A stretch of 64,000 nt of DNA, from assembly GCA_965279165.1 (NCBI GenBank), contig OZ257140.1, positions 3,214,330-3,278,329 of the forward strand, in the 5' to 3' direction. Numbering within the stretch: the first letter of the stretch is position 1; each line of letters opens with the position of its first letter. Both the position numbers and the translations under genes were made by a program. The notes under the pieces are model-generated. The model was not told the origin of the DNA, made no database searches, and was given only the letters and a program-made list of their open reading frames with translations. Source of the DNA: JBAYIE01 sp965279165 (lineage in GTDB: Bacteria; Bacteroidota; Bacteroidia; UKL13-3). This document shows positions 43,830 through 53,039 of this stretch, in pieces.

Positions 43830-44810
43830 ATGGCAGAATTTTTAATTACCACGGGAATAAACCATAAACTTGAACAAATCATCATTAATTCTAATAAGTC
43901 ACTCCTTTTTATATCCCCGTATATTAAAATTTCGGAGATGCTACTTCAAAGATTGAAAGAAAAGGCTGAGGATGGAGTAGAAATTAATTTCGTTTATGGT
44001 AAAAAAAGATACCAAGAAGATGTAAATAAACTAAAACAACTTCCGAATATTAATATTTACTATTTAGAAAATTTACACGCTAAGCTCTATAGTAATGAAT
44101 ATGATATGATATTGACTTCATTGAATCTATATGAATTCTCTCAAGTACAAAATCGTGAAATGGGGATCTATTTTAATAGTGATAATGATCCAAGACTTTT
44201 CGAGGATGCACTTTCTGAGGCTAAATCAATTTTAAAGATTAGTGAATTAACCTTCAAAAGTACTAGGGAGCATAATATGCAAGAATCGAAAACTAGTATA
44301 ACTGAATCAATAAATAACATCAAGACTTATAGTAATATAAAGATTGTTAATCTATTGAAAAAATTATTAAGCGATAAGTATAAGCGAAATGATATTGAAA
44401 TTTACACAACTAAGGCAAAAAAGCATTTGTTTTTACATTACTTTAAAGGTGATTATTTTTCATTAGAAGTACACCCTTACGAGAATTCATTTCGTATTAT
44501 CTTTCAAACAGAATCGAAAATTGAATCTAAAGAAAGTATATATAATTTGATAAACGCTACTCAACGCACATTAATTGAAAACTATTTTCCTAAAGGTTTT
44601 GTCAATTGGGGAAATCAAATGTATAGAATCAAAATAGATGGGCATATTTGTGATTATAATATCAATAATGAAGACTCAGTTTTTTCAACAGATGAAACCT
44701 ACGCTAACTATTTAATGAAATTAATAGCAATAGGTGAAGAGGTTATTGTAGATCAATTTATGAGTTACCATGCTTTACCTATAAAGAATCAAACCGATAG
44801 CGATAAATAG
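43830..44810 (+). CDS. Phospholipase D-like domain protein
   Basis: 326 residues, cytoplasmic. Residues about 5-150 form a single PLD half: KSLLFISPYIKISEMLLQ, then the HxK motif in ENLHAKLYSNEYDMILTSLNL, ending NREMGIYF. One HKD motif implies a dimer, as in Nuc/BfiI-type nucleases. The C-terminal 170 residues are Lys/Tyr/Asn-rich with no motif I recognise. This arrangement is common in restriction or defence genes, but no partner is adjacent, so nuclease activity is only a possibility. The gene is more AT-rich than its neighbours, which may indicate transfer. Confidence 0.78.
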   Translation: MAEFLITTGINHKLEQIIINSNKSLLFISPYIKISEMLLQRLKEKAEDGVEINFVYGKKRYQEDVNKLKQLPNINIYYLENLHAKLYSNEYDMILTSLNLYEFSQVQNREMGIYFNSDNDPRLFEDALSEAKSILKISELTFKSTREHNMQESKTSITESINNIKTYSNIKIVNLLKKLLSDKYKRNDIEIYTTKAKKHLFLHYFKGDYFSLEVHPYENSFRIIFQTESKIESKESIYNLINATQRTLIENYFPKGFVNWGNQMYRIKIDGHICDYNINNEDSVFSTDETYANYLMKLIAIGEEVIVDQFMSYHALPIKNQTDSDK

Positions 44811-44890
44811 ACTAGTGTATATATCATCATAAGTTTTGATTCCAACAATTGGAATAAAATGGAAGCTTATGGTAAAAAAATATAACCACA

Positions 44891-44926
44891 AAAAAGCCCC
44901 ATTCTTTTCACAGAACAGGGCTTTTT
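44891..44926 (-). terminator. Rho-independent terminator
   Basis: AAAAAGCCC (44891-44899) pairs with GGGCTTTTT (44918-44926). It lies 20 bp past the stop of the minus-strand barrel gene and 80 bp past the converging PLD-like gene, so it can serve both. Confidence 0.85.
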
Positions 44927-44946
44927 GAAATTAAAAAAACTATTTA

Positions 44947-45636
44947 TTAATTACCGAATCGGTAATTTAAACCAATGTTGAAGTTAATTGTGGAATATCC
45001 ATTGTCAAATTGTGTAAGAGAATTCGAATAAAATCCATTTATATAACTAGTGGTTTTAACATCGTGTTTTACAGAAGTTGATACAAAATCGATATTTGCA
45101 CTTAATGCAAGTTTTTTACCTAGTGGTATAGAATACCCGATACCAATACTATAAGCAAATCCTGCTGAGCTTCCAGCTTCAATGTTAACTACATTCGGAC
45201 CACTTGACATAGCAATTGCAGGTGAATTAGAAGTTGCAAATCCAATCATTATTCTTCCATAAAAAGGCTTATCAGTTGGCCTAGCAAAAGCACCAACAAG
45301 TAATCTTCCAGTACTCCAAGGATCAGCAGTTACAGATATTCCTCCGCCTGCACTTGTAGCAAATTTTGCTGCATTAAATTCATGTGCACTACTACCCCAA
45401 ACTGCGGTAATTCCTATGTTATCATTAAGAGCCCATCCAAAATCCAGTAGGTTCATAGAAATTCCAGTTTCAGCAAATCCATCTGAAGTGTTTCCATCAC
45501 TTCCTGCTATATCACCTACCGGAACGCTTGCTCCAAAATTGATACCAAGCCAGCCTTTATCTTGAGCTGAAACATTTTTTGACACTCCAGTTAATACCAT
45601 TAATAGGAGTAGGTAAATTGTAGTTGTTTTTTTCAT
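44947..45636 (-). CDS. Outer-membrane beta-barrel protein
   Basis: 229 residues from the ATG at 45636, immediately before the signal peptide (MKKTTTIYLLLLMVLTGVSKNVSAQ); the longer frame to 45675 adds a leader that does not fit. The mature part alternates glycine/aromatic strands (WLGINFGASVPVGDIAG, YSIGIGYSIPLGKKLALSANID) and ends INFNIGLNYRFGN, as OmpA/porin-like barrels of Bacteroidota do. About eight strands can be counted. Substrate or role is unknown. A strong terminator follows. Confidence 0.8.
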   Translation of the reverse strand: MKKTTTIYLLLLMVLTGVSKNVSAQDKGWLGINFGASVPVGDIAGSDGNTSDGFAETGISMNLLDFGWALNDNIGITAVWGSSAHEFNAAKFATSAGGGISVTADPWSTGRLLVGAFARPTDKPFYGRIMIGFATSNSPAIAMSSGPNVVNIEAGSSAGFAYSIGIGYSIPLGKKLALSANIDFVSTSVKHDVKTTSYINGFYSNSLTQFDNGYSTINFNIGLNYRFGN

Positions 45637-45813
45637 ATGTTTTAAAGTTTTTAAGGTTAGTTGTGGTTTATACAATTACAATACCACATTTGTGTGAAGT
45701 TGTAATGGTAAATTCAGTATTGAAAAATATATATAATTTTAATCTCAATTCCTCTCAATTGTCTATTCAGATGATTTTAAATGATACGGTACAAAGCAGA
45801 TAATAAATAAATA

Positions 45814-46641
45814 TTATATCTCGATTGTAATATTATAAGCACTTTTTTTGTCTTCATAAAAAATGTTAAATGTACTCTTTGTAAAGGAAACAACTCTAAA
45901 TCGAGAATACTTTGACTCACCTATAAGTTGACCTTCTATTATTATTAAGCCATTTTCATTTATTATTTTATGAATTTTAAATTTTTTATTAATTTCATTT
46001 ACACTTATATCACTAGCGCTGCTCCATAATTCAATCATTTGTATTGCATTAAATTCAATCTTCCCAGAAACTAGAGCCTCAAATTCCCTGAAGGAAGGTA
46101 ACAAGGTAGTGTATGCAACTCCGGATAAACTTGCTTCCGCACTTGACCCTGACTGATAATATCCACCAATTTTATTTCCTTCTGTCCTTTGATGAGTTAT
46201 AAAAATAACATTCGCACCTTGCATTGCGGCTTGTATTTTTAACTTCCGGTATGCTCTTTCCTTTATTCTTTCTTGATTTGAGAGAGTTGTTGCTCCCTTA
46301 GCTTTTGAACTAACTTCACCAAGCTTAAATAAACCTTTTATTTCATTTTCAACTTGAGTAATTGTTACATTATCAAAGTCTGACACCTTTTCAACTTTTT
46401 TAAATGAAGTGGATTCTGTAAATGTTTGTACTCTTCCACTTTTAAATACAATCTTTTGAATTGAATTCTTATAAATTGTTGTAGTTAAATCTTCCCCTGG
46501 AAAAGTGTATTTTACAGCATCAGGAGTGACTTCTTTGACATTGCAAATAATTTGTTCATTATTTGAAAAAATAGTGTCCGTTTGACCAAAACATAATGTT
46601 GCAAAGCAAATAGCAATTGTTAATAGGGTTTGTTTTTTCAT
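45814..46641 (-). CDS. Exported protein of unknown function
   Basis: 275 residues with a signal peptide (MKKQTLLTIAICFATLCFGQ). The N-terminal part (NEQIICNVKEVTPDAVKYTF, then YKNSIQKIVFKSGRVQTF) is the small beta domain often found in Bacteroidota envelope proteins. The middle (ERAYRKLKIQAAMQGANVIFITHQR) looks like a short alpha/beta unit that places a cysteine-free metal-like loop near HQRTEGN. No enzyme motif is certain. It is upstream of the barrel gene on the same strand, with 177 bp between, so co-transcription is uncertain. Confidence 0.7.
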   Translation of the reverse strand: MKKQTLLTIAICFATLCFGQTDTIFSNNEQIICNVKEVTPDAVKYTFPGEDLTTTIYKNSIQKIVFKSGRVQTFTESTSFKKVEKVSDFDNVTITQVENEIKGLFKLGEVSSKAKGATTLSNQERIKERAYRKLKIQAAMQGANVIFITHQRTEGNKIGGYYQSGSSAEASLSGVAYTTLLPSFREFEALVSGKIEFNAIQMIELWSSASDISVNEINKKFKIHKIINENGLIIIEGQLIGESKYSRFRVVSFTKSTFNIFYEDKKSAYNITIEI

Positions 46642-46990
46642 ATAGTTTATCTTTAAACGTTAAATTTCTAATGGATTATTATTTCATTTTGCATATAATT
46701 TATAAATATAAATAGCTTTTCGATAAACATGTGTAATAATTATTCTTTTTACAACAAGAACAAATCTATGTAGCTATTTTTATATTTACACCATATTTGA
46801 TAAAGGTTTAAGGTGAATTATGTTGTGTTACACCATAATTAAAGTGTAGAATATTCTGGTAGTCATTTTGGTGACGGATTTTGTCAATAAATAGTGCTTT
46901 TAGGAATCAAGTGTAAGGTAGATAATATTTTGAGTTATCTGGGGGGAGAAGCGATAAATCTCAGGTTCTGTAAAGGTCTAAATGCAAAAA

Positions 46991-47019
46991 CAGCACTCTA
47001 GTATTTCGCTAAAGTGCTG
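46991..47019. terminator. Hairpin next to the first tRNA-end repeat
   Basis: CAGCACT (46991-46997) pairs with AGTGCTG (47013-47019). On the minus strand an AT-rich stretch starting TTTTT follows. The 350 bp from 46642 to 46990 hold nothing else I can support. Confidence 0.45.
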
Positions 47020-47025
47020 CTTATC

Positions 47026-47069
47026 TGTGATCCAACTGGGACTTCCCGTTTGTGTTGCTGTAGCTCGTA
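47026..47069. repeat. 44-bp repeat, copy 1, carrying a near match to the tRNA-Lys 3' end
   Basis: The first 18 bp (TGTGATCC..CTGGGACT) match the 3' end of tRNA-Lys with two changes; the remaining 26 bp, TCCCGTTTGTGTTGCTG onward, are shared only with copy 2. Confidence 0.8.
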
Positions 47070-47154
47070 TTACAACATCCAATGTCCCAAAAATCGCTTT
47101 ATAATAAGTTTACTGTAGAAAGTTGAATATAAGTGTGAGTGCGAGTGTGGAGGA

Positions 47155-47224
47155 ACAAAATGAGTATTGAGCCTTACGCACTCAATACTCCCCCGATTAC
47201 TATCGGGGCTCGAACTCATTTTGT
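47155..47224. other. Three-armed inverted-repeat structure
   Basis: Outer arms ACAAAATGAG (47155-47164) and CTCATTTTGT (47215-47224) pair perfectly. Inside lie two adjacent hairpins, GAGTATTGAG/CTCAATACTC (47162-47190) and CCCCGAT/ATCGGGG (47191-47208). The first overlaps the outer arm by three bases. It directly precedes repeat copy 2. Confidence 0.65.
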
Positions 47225-47265
47225 GATCCCGCTGGGACTTCCCGTTTGTGTTGCTGTAGCTCGTA
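47222..47265. repeat. 44-bp repeat, copy 2, with an exact 18-bp match to the tRNA-Lys 3' end
   Basis: It differs from copy 1 at two positions and is identical over its first 18 bp to 47350-47367, which covers the acceptor and half the T-arm of the tRNA. Confidence 0.85.
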
Positions 47266-47320
47266 CCTCGCACATCAACATCAACGCGATCTTACTTCTC
47301 GTCCCAATAATACTTAACGC

Positions 47321-47346
47321 AAAAAGAACGCATAAGCGTTCTTTTT
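47321..47346 (-). terminator. Terminator of tRNA-Lys
   Basis: AAAAAGAACGC (47321-47331) pairs perfectly over 11 bp with GCGTTCTTTTT (47336-47346) around a 4-nt loop, 6 bp past the tRNA 3' end on the minus strand. Confidence 0.85.
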
Positions 47347-47351
47347 ATTTG

Positions 47352-47424
47352 TGATCCCGCTGGGACTCGAACCCAGGACCCCTACATTAAAAGTGTAATG
47401 CTCTACCAGCTGAGCTACGGAATC
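47352..47424 (-). tRNA. trnK: tRNA-Lys (anticodon UUU)
   Basis: A complete 73-nt cloverleaf on the minus strand. Acceptor arms GATTCCG and CGGGATC pair with one G-U. The D arm is GCTCAGCTGGTAGAGC, the anticodon stem TTACA/TGTAG frames the loop CTTTTAA with anticodon TTT, and the T arm is CTGGGTTCGAGTCCCAG. The discriminator is A and CCA is not encoded. The 288 bp between it and porX hold no supported gene. Confidence 0.97.
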
Positions 47425-47712
47425 ATTCCTTTTCTAATTCTTTTTTCTAAAGTTCCTACCAAATAGTTCTGGTAACTGATCTTGTCGAAGTAAGGAATCA
47501 GGTTACAGTATTTCTGTAACGGGCTGCAAAAATAGAAACATATTTTAATTAGACAAACCCAAAATGGATGTTTTTTTAAAAAAGAATCCACCTACTTTAA
47601 CATCAATGGGTTAGAGATGTAGATGTTTCACCACCGAAGAATTATCCTTCACCGTTCTCGCGCATTTGTAAAGCGCGATTATACATTGTTTGCAAGGCAC
47701 AAGGAAACCAAC

Positions 47713-49266
47713 CTACTTCGTCTCCATCGTAATAAACGGCACCACCATTTCTTCCAAACTTATGCCACCATGCTGAAAAGAATTGTTATACATGTTTACA
47801 TGGTAATTATAATTGTTCGGATACACCATAAAGTCGTCGTTCATCGCAAATACAAAACGTGAACTTACATTTTGTTTGGGTAGGAAAGCTTCGCCCGGAT
47901 CTTTCACCGTAAACAATTCGCCTTCATTGTAGTTCAAATTTTTGCCTTGCTTATAACGTAAATTGGTACTGGTTGCTCGGTCGCCAATAATTTTTACGGG
48001 ATGTTGCACCCGTATCGATCCATGGTCAGTTGTGATAATCAATCTGGCTTTCTTATGGGTGATACGCTTAATGGCATCCAGCAACGGACTGTGTTCAAAC
48101 CACGATTGGGTGATACTCCGGTATGCTGCCTCATCTTCTGCCAGTTCCTTCATCACATTCATCTCCGTTCGAACATGACTTAGCATATCCACAAAATTGT
48201 ATACGATTACATTTAAATTATTGTTAAACATATTCGGTACCTGATCTACTAAATTTTTTCCCGCATCAAGATTGGTAATTTTGGTGTACGAGAATTTGTC
48301 TTTGAATCCCAGTCTCTGCAACTGATGTCCCAAAAACTCTTCTTCGTATTTATTCTTTCCTTCATCTTCCTCCTCATCCACCCATAGTTCCGGATGAATT
48401 TTATTGATTTCCGACGGCATCATCCCTGCGAAAAAAGCATTACGTGCATAATGTGTTGTAGTTGGTAAAATTGTTAAATAAGTATCTTCTTCAACAACTT
48501 TTACATATTCCGAAATAATCGGTTGTATAACCTTCCACTGATCCAATCTAAAATTATCCAACAAAATTAAAAAGGTTGGCATCTCGGCAGAAAGCTTTGG
48601 ATACAATAATTTTTTGATTGCTGTATGGCTCATCACCGGTGTTTCACCATCCGGTTTACGTAAGTAATTCACATAATGCTTTTTAATAAACTTAGCCCAT
48701 GTGCGGTTCGCTTCGTTCTTTTGCATGGCAAGAATTTCATCCATACCCGTATCCGGACTCGAGGCCAGTTCTAATTCCCAATACACCAGTTTTTTATATA
48801 AAGTACACCAGGTTTCAAAATTCAAATCTTCATCCATATCCATGCTGATTTGTCGAAACTCTTGTTGGTAATTTTGGGCCGTTTTTTCGGAAACCAATCG
48901 TTTGTTGTCTAATAATTTTTTTATGGAAAGTAGGATTTGATTCGAATTAACCGGCTTTATCAAGTAATCGTCAATCTTGCTCCCTATGGCATCTTCCATG
49001 ATATGCTCTTCTTCACTTTTGGTTATCATTACTATCGGAATATCCGGTTGAATGGCTTTAATCCTCGCAAGTGTTTCAATACCTGAAAGTCCCGGCATGT
49101 TTTCATCCAAAAATATCACATCAAAATGACTGTTTTTTACTGCTTCTATCGCATCCAATCCATTATTGGCTTTTTCTACATCGTACCCTTTGTTATTTAA
49201 AAAAATAATATGTGGTTTTAAGAGGTCTATCTCATCATCTGCCCAAAGTATGCGGGGATTTTTCAT
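47713..49266 (-). CDS. porX: PorX-type response regulator with PglZ domain
   Basis: 517 residues: receiver (1-120; acidic pair in WADDEID, acceptor D54 in IFLDENMPG, KPVNS) followed by a PglZ/alkaline-phosphatase-like domain (about 200-517) with LLDNFRLDQW, TILPTTTHYARNAFFAG, VDMLSHVRTEM and TTDHGSIRV, the Asp/His metal ligands of the fold. In Bacteroidota PorX works with the PorY kinase to control the type IX secretion system, and the PglZ domain hydrolyses nucleotide phosphodiesters. T9SS-type cargo genes are found 10 kb away. It is divergent from the HD gene with a 51-bp gap. Confidence 0.95.
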   Translation of the reverse strand: MKNPRILWADDEIDLLKPHIIFLNNKGYDVEKANNGLDAIEAVKNSHFDVIFLDENMPGLSGIETLARIKAIQPDIPIVMITKSEEEHIMEDAIGSKIDDYLIKPVNSNQILLSIKKLLDNKRLVSEKTAQNYQQEFRQISMDMDEDLNFETWCTLYKKLVYWELELASSPDTGMDEILAMQKNEANRTWAKFIKKHYVNYLRKPDGETPVMSHTAIKKLLYPKLSAEMPTFLILLDNFRLDQWKVIQPIISEYVKVVEEDTYLTILPTTTHYARNAFFAGMMPSEINKIHPELWVDEEEDEGKNKYEEEFLGHQLQRLGFKDKFSYTKITNLDAGKNLVDQVPNMFNNNLNVIVYNFVDMLSHVRTEMNVMKELAEDEAAYRSITQSWFEHSPLLDAIKRITHKKARLIITTDHGSIRVQHPVKIIGDRATSTNLRYKQGKNLNYNEGELFTVKDPGEAFLPKQNVSSRFVFAMNDDFMVYPNNYNYHVNMYNNSFQHGGISLEEMVVPFITMETK

Positions 49267-49317
49267 AAATCGTTATGTTTGTATGTTACGAAAGTAAACG
49301 TATAATTTAGTTTTTAA

Positions 49318-50550
49318 GTGCAGATACCCATTTATAAAAAGAAAATAATCAACGATCCGGTATATGGTTTTGTTACCATTCCTTCCGGATTGATTTTCGA
49401 CCTAATTGAACATCCCTATTTTCAACGACTTCGAAGAATCCGTCAATTGGGTTTAACTAACTTGGTTTATCCCGGTGCTTTGCATACCCGATTCCAACAT
49501 GTTATTGGTGCCATGAGTCTTACGGTTCAGGCAGTTGAAACTTTGCGTTCGAAAGGTGTTGGAATAACAGAAGAAGAAAATGAAGCGGTATGCGCTGCAG
49601 TTTTACTCCATGATATTGGGCATGGACCATTTTCTCATACCCTCGAAAATATCCTTATTAAAGGAGTTAACCACGAAGCTATTTCTCTTGCATTAATGCA
49701 ATTACTAAATGCCGAATGGAATGGAAAACTTTCGCTGGCAATCGAGATTTTTACCGATTCTTATCCTAAAAAGTTTTTACACCAATTGGTTTCCGGACAG
49801 TTAGACATGGATCGACTGGATTATTTAAGGCGAGATAGTTTTTATACCGGCGTTCAAGAAGGGGTTATTGGGCACGACCGCATCATTAATATGTTGCATG
49901 TGAAGGATGGCGAATTGGTGCTGGAGGAGAAAGGTATTTACTCCATCGAAAAATTTTTAATTGCCCGACGATTAATGTATTGGCAAGTGTATCTGCATAA
50001 AACAGTAATTGCTGCCGAATCGTTGTTGGTGCGAATAATGGAAAGAGCGGTGTTCTTATCAAAAAACAAAGAGGATTTATTTGCTACTAAAGCCTTGGCA
50101 TATTTTCTGCATGCCGAATTAAATAAAGATACTTTTTTTAATGAGCCAAAGAATTTGTTGCTTTATAGCGTACTCGATGATGATGATATAATGGCTTCCA
50201 TTAAAGAATGGTGTAACCATTCAGATAAGGTATTGTCTTTATTATGTAGGCAGTTACGCGACCGAACCTTACCAAAAGTAGAAATTGAAAATGTTCCCTT
50301 TGATTCCGGTAAAGTGCAACAATTGGTGCAAAAAACGGCTTCCGATTTTGGATTAAACGAAACGGATGCCCGGTACTTTGTTTACACGGATAGTGTGATG
50401 AATAAGGCATATAGTCCTGAGGGTTTTACCATAAAAGTGTTATACCGCGATGGACGAACATTGGATATTGCGGATGCTTCCGACCAACTTAATATTACGG
50501 CCCTAACCAAGCCTGTTACTAAATACTTTTTATGTTATCCCAAAAAGTGA
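49318..50550 (+). CDS. HD-domain phosphohydrolase
   Basis: 410 residues from a GTG (49318); no ATG fits the conserved start QIPIYKKKIINDPVYGF. The HD metal site is intact: RRIRQLG, HTRFQHVIGAMSL, LLHDIGHGPFSH, and DMDRLDYLRRDSF with the last aspartate. This belongs to the widespread HD group related to dGTPases; the substrate is probably a nucleotide but is not determined by sequence. The next gene, lpxD, begins 35 bp after it on the same strand. Confidence 0.88.
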   Translation: MQIPIYKKKIINDPVYGFVTIPSGLIFDLIEHPYFQRLRRIRQLGLTNLVYPGALHTRFQHVIGAMSLTVQAVETLRSKGVGITEEENEAVCAAVLLHDIGHGPFSHTLENILIKGVNHEAISLALMQLLNAEWNGKLSLAIEIFTDSYPKKFLHQLVSGQLDMDRLDYLRRDSFYTGVQEGVIGHDRIINMLHVKDGELVLEEKGIYSIEKFLIARRLMYWQVYLHKTVIAAESLLVRIMERAVFLSKNKEDLFATKALAYFLHAELNKDTFFNEPKNLLLYSVLDDDDIMASIKEWCNHSDKVLSLLCRQLRDRTLPKVEIENVPFDSGKVQQLVQKTASDFGLNETDARYFVYTDSVMNKAYSPEGFTIKVLYRDGRTLDIADASDQLNITALTKPVTKYFLCYPKK

Positions 50551-50585
50551 TATCTTGCTCGGCTCTAATTTAAAGGGAAAACTGG

Positions 50586-51620
50586 ATGCAAGTAACTGTT
50601 GCTGAATTAGCTAAAATATTAAACGGAGAGATTATTGGCGACCCAAAAGCGGTTGTTTCAAAGGTTGCTAAAATTGAAGAAGGCGAACCTGGTGCATTGT
50701 CTTTTCTTTCCAATGCCAAATACGAATCGTTTTTATACGAAACGTTATCAAGCGCAGTTATTGTTAACCGAACGTTTATTCCTACTAAAACCATCCAAAC
50801 AACTTTAATAAAGGTAGATGATGCCTATGCAAGCTTTACCATGCTGTTAGAGAAGTTTGCCAATGGCATGTCGGGTAAAAAAGGAATAGAAACCTCAGCA
50901 GTAGTCGAAACAACTGCCACGCTTGGAAAAGATGTGTTTGTAGCAGCCCAAGCATATGTTGGAGCCAATGCCATAATCGGGGATGGTACCAAAATTTACC
51001 CGCAGGTATTTATTGGCGAAAATGTTCAATTAGGCAAAAATTGTATTGTATATCCCGGAGTAAAAGTATACCACGGTTGTATCATCGGCGATAACTGTAT
51101 TTTACATGCAGGTGTTGTAATTGGTAGCGATGGTTTTGGATTTGCTCCATTGCCTGATCGTTCATACAAAAAAATTCCCCAAATAGGAATTGTTCAAATT
51201 GAGTCGGATGTTGAAATAGGTTCTAATACGACTATTGATAGAGCAACCATGGGTACCACCATTATTCGCAAAGGGGTAAAATTGGATAACTTGGTGCAGG
51301 TTGCTCACAATTGCGAAATAGGGGAGCATACCGTAATAGCAGCCCAAACAGGCATTGCCGGCAGTACCAAAATTGGAAAGTATTGTATTATTGGCGGTCA
51401 GGTTGGGATTGGTGGACACTTGACCATAGCAGATGGTTCAATAATTGCCGCACAAAGCGGAGTTACCGGCAACATAAAATCACCTAATGGCAAATGGTTG
51501 GGTTTCCCTGCTCACGAATACAGTAAAATGATTCGCATGTATGCCATATTAAAGAATTTACCAGAGTTTGAAAAACGACTCAGTGGATTAGAGAAATCCA
51601 AACTAAACGAAGTAAAATAA
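50586..51620 (+). CDS. lpxD: UDP-3-O-acylglucosamine N-acyltransferase
   Basis: 344 residues, the third enzyme of lipid A synthesis. An N-terminal uridine-binding domain (EGEPGALSFLSNAKYESFLY) is followed by a left-handed beta-helix of hexapeptide repeats (about 105-320), with VVIGSDGFGFAP and the catalytic histidine region VQVAHNCEIGEHTVIAAQTGIAG. Length and layout are standard. Six bases separate it from lpxC/fabZ. Confidence 0.95.
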   Translation: MQVTVAELAKILNGEIIGDPKAVVSKVAKIEEGEPGALSFLSNAKYESFLYETLSSAVIVNRTFIPTKTIQTTLIKVDDAYASFTMLLEKFANGMSGKKGIETSAVVETTATLGKDVFVAAQAYVGANAIIGDGTKIYPQVFIGENVQLGKNCIVYPGVKVYHGCIIGDNCILHAGVVIGSDGFGFAPLPDRSYKKIPQIGIVQIESDVEIGSNTTIDRATMGTTIIRKGVKLDNLVQVAHNCEIGEHTVIAAQTGIAGSTKIGKYCIIGGQVGIGGHLTIADGSIIAAQSGVTGNIKSPNGKWLGFPAHEYSKMIRMYAILKNLPEFEKRLSGLEKSKLNEVK

Positions 51621-51626
51621 GGACGA

Positions 51627-53015
51627 ATGAAACAAAATACAATAAAGAAGGCGGTAAGTTTAAGTGGCGTAGGATTACATACCGGAGTGGAAGTAACGAT
51701 AACGTTTAATCCGGCACCTGAAAACTATGGCATAAAATTTCAACGTATCGATATGCCCGGTCAGCCGATGATTGATGCCGACGTGGATAATGTTACCGAC
51801 CTTTCTCGTGGTACTACATTGGAACAGAATGGAGGGAAAGTAGCAACGGTTGAACATGTAATGGCTTCTCTTGCCGGACTCGAAATTGATAATTGTGTTG
51901 TACAAATAAATGCGGAGGAAACTCCGATTTTAGATGGTAGTTCAAGGTATTTTATCAAAGCATTGAAAGATGCAGGTATACAACCTTTGGATGCCGATCG
52001 CGAATACTTTTCTATTCCACAAAATATTTATTACAACGAGCAAGACCGTTCTGTTGAAATGATAGCCATGCCTTTGGATGATTATCGGTTAACGGTAATG
52101 GTAGATTATAATTCACCCGTGTTGGGCAGTCAACATGCTTCGATCACAAGCTTAAAAGAGTTTGAATCGGATATCGCATCCTGCCGTACATTTTGCTTTC
52201 TGCACGAGTTAGAAATGCTTTACAACAATAACCTTATTCGTGGTGGCGACTTAAATAATGCGATTGTGATCGTGGATCGGGTAATCGAAGATTCGGAATT
52301 GGAGCATCTGGCAAAAATGTTTAACAAGCCAAAAGTTGAAGTTCGCAAAGAAGGTATTTTAAATAATGTAGAATTGCGTTTTCACAACGAACCTGCACGC
52401 CATAAATTACTCGATTTAATAGGAGATTTGGCCTTAATTGGCACACCGATAAAAGCCCAGATAATGGCTGCCCGCCCCGGACATGCAGCGAATGTAGCTT
52501 TTGGTAAGAAAATAAAAGCGCTCATAAAGAAAACACGGAGCAATGTAAATGTACCTAAATACGATCCAAATAAAGAGCCGGTTTTTAATTCCATAGAAAT
52601 TTCGAGATTTTTACCCCATAAATATCCATTTTTACTGGTTGACAAAATTATCGATATGGGCAAAACCCATATTACAGCAGTTAAAAATGTTACCGTTAAC
52701 GAACCGTTTTTTCAAGGTCATTTCCCCGGAAATCCGGTAATGCCCGGTGTTTTAATCATAGAGGCAATGGCCCAGGCAGGAGGAGTAATGGTACTTTCAC
52801 AAGTGGAAGATCCGGATAACTACACCACACTCTTTATGAAAATTGATAATGCCAAATTCAAAGAAATGGTTCGTCCGGGCGATACGCTTATTTTGAAACT
52901 CGAAATGATTACCCCAATTCGTAGAGGAGTATGTGTAATGAAAGGTTCTGCTTTTGTTGGCGAAAAATTGGTTTGTGAAGCTGAACTGATGGCACAAGTG
53001 GCAAAAAAACAATAA
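51627..53015 (+). CDS. lpxC: Bifunctional LpxC/FabZ (UDP-3-O-acyl-N-acetylglucosamine deacetylase / hydroxyacyl-ACP dehydratase)
   Basis: 462 residues fusing two enzymes. Residues 1-305 are LpxC (zinc deacetylase, committed step of lipid A): SLSGVGLHTG, TVEHVMASLAGLEIDNC and HNEPARHKLLDLIGDL carry the zinc ligands. Residues about 320-460 are FabZ: FLPHKYPFLLVDKI, GHFPGNPVMPGVLIIEAMAQ with catalytic His and Glu. The fusion is a hallmark of Bacteroidota. It couples fatty-acid elongation to lipid A output. It lies between lpxD and lpxA. Confidence 0.97.
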   Translation: MKQNTIKKAVSLSGVGLHTGVEVTITFNPAPENYGIKFQRIDMPGQPMIDADVDNVTDLSRGTTLEQNGGKVATVEHVMASLAGLEIDNCVVQINAEETPILDGSSRYFIKALKDAGIQPLDADREYFSIPQNIYYNEQDRSVEMIAMPLDDYRLTVMVDYNSPVLGSQHASITSLKEFESDIASCRTFCFLHELEMLYNNNLIRGGDLNNAIVIVDRVIEDSELEHLAKMFNKPKVEVRKEGILNNVELRFHNEPARHKLLDLIGDLALIGTPIKAQIMAARPGHAANVAFGKKIKALIKKTRSNVNVPKYDPNKEPVFNSIEISRFLPHKYPFLLVDKIIDMGKTHITAVKNVTVNEPFFQGHFPGNPVMPGVLIIEAMAQAGGVMVLSQVEDPDNYTTLFMKIDNAKFKEMVRPGDTLILKLEMITPIRRGVCVMKGSAFVGEKLVCEAELMAQVAKKQ

Positions 53016-53039
53016 TTAATAATCAAATTAAACGAATTC

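Noticed and set aside
47026..47265. Two 44-bp repeats as the start of a CRISPR array
   Set aside because: Only two copies 196 bp apart, with homology to a tRNA end and hairpins between.
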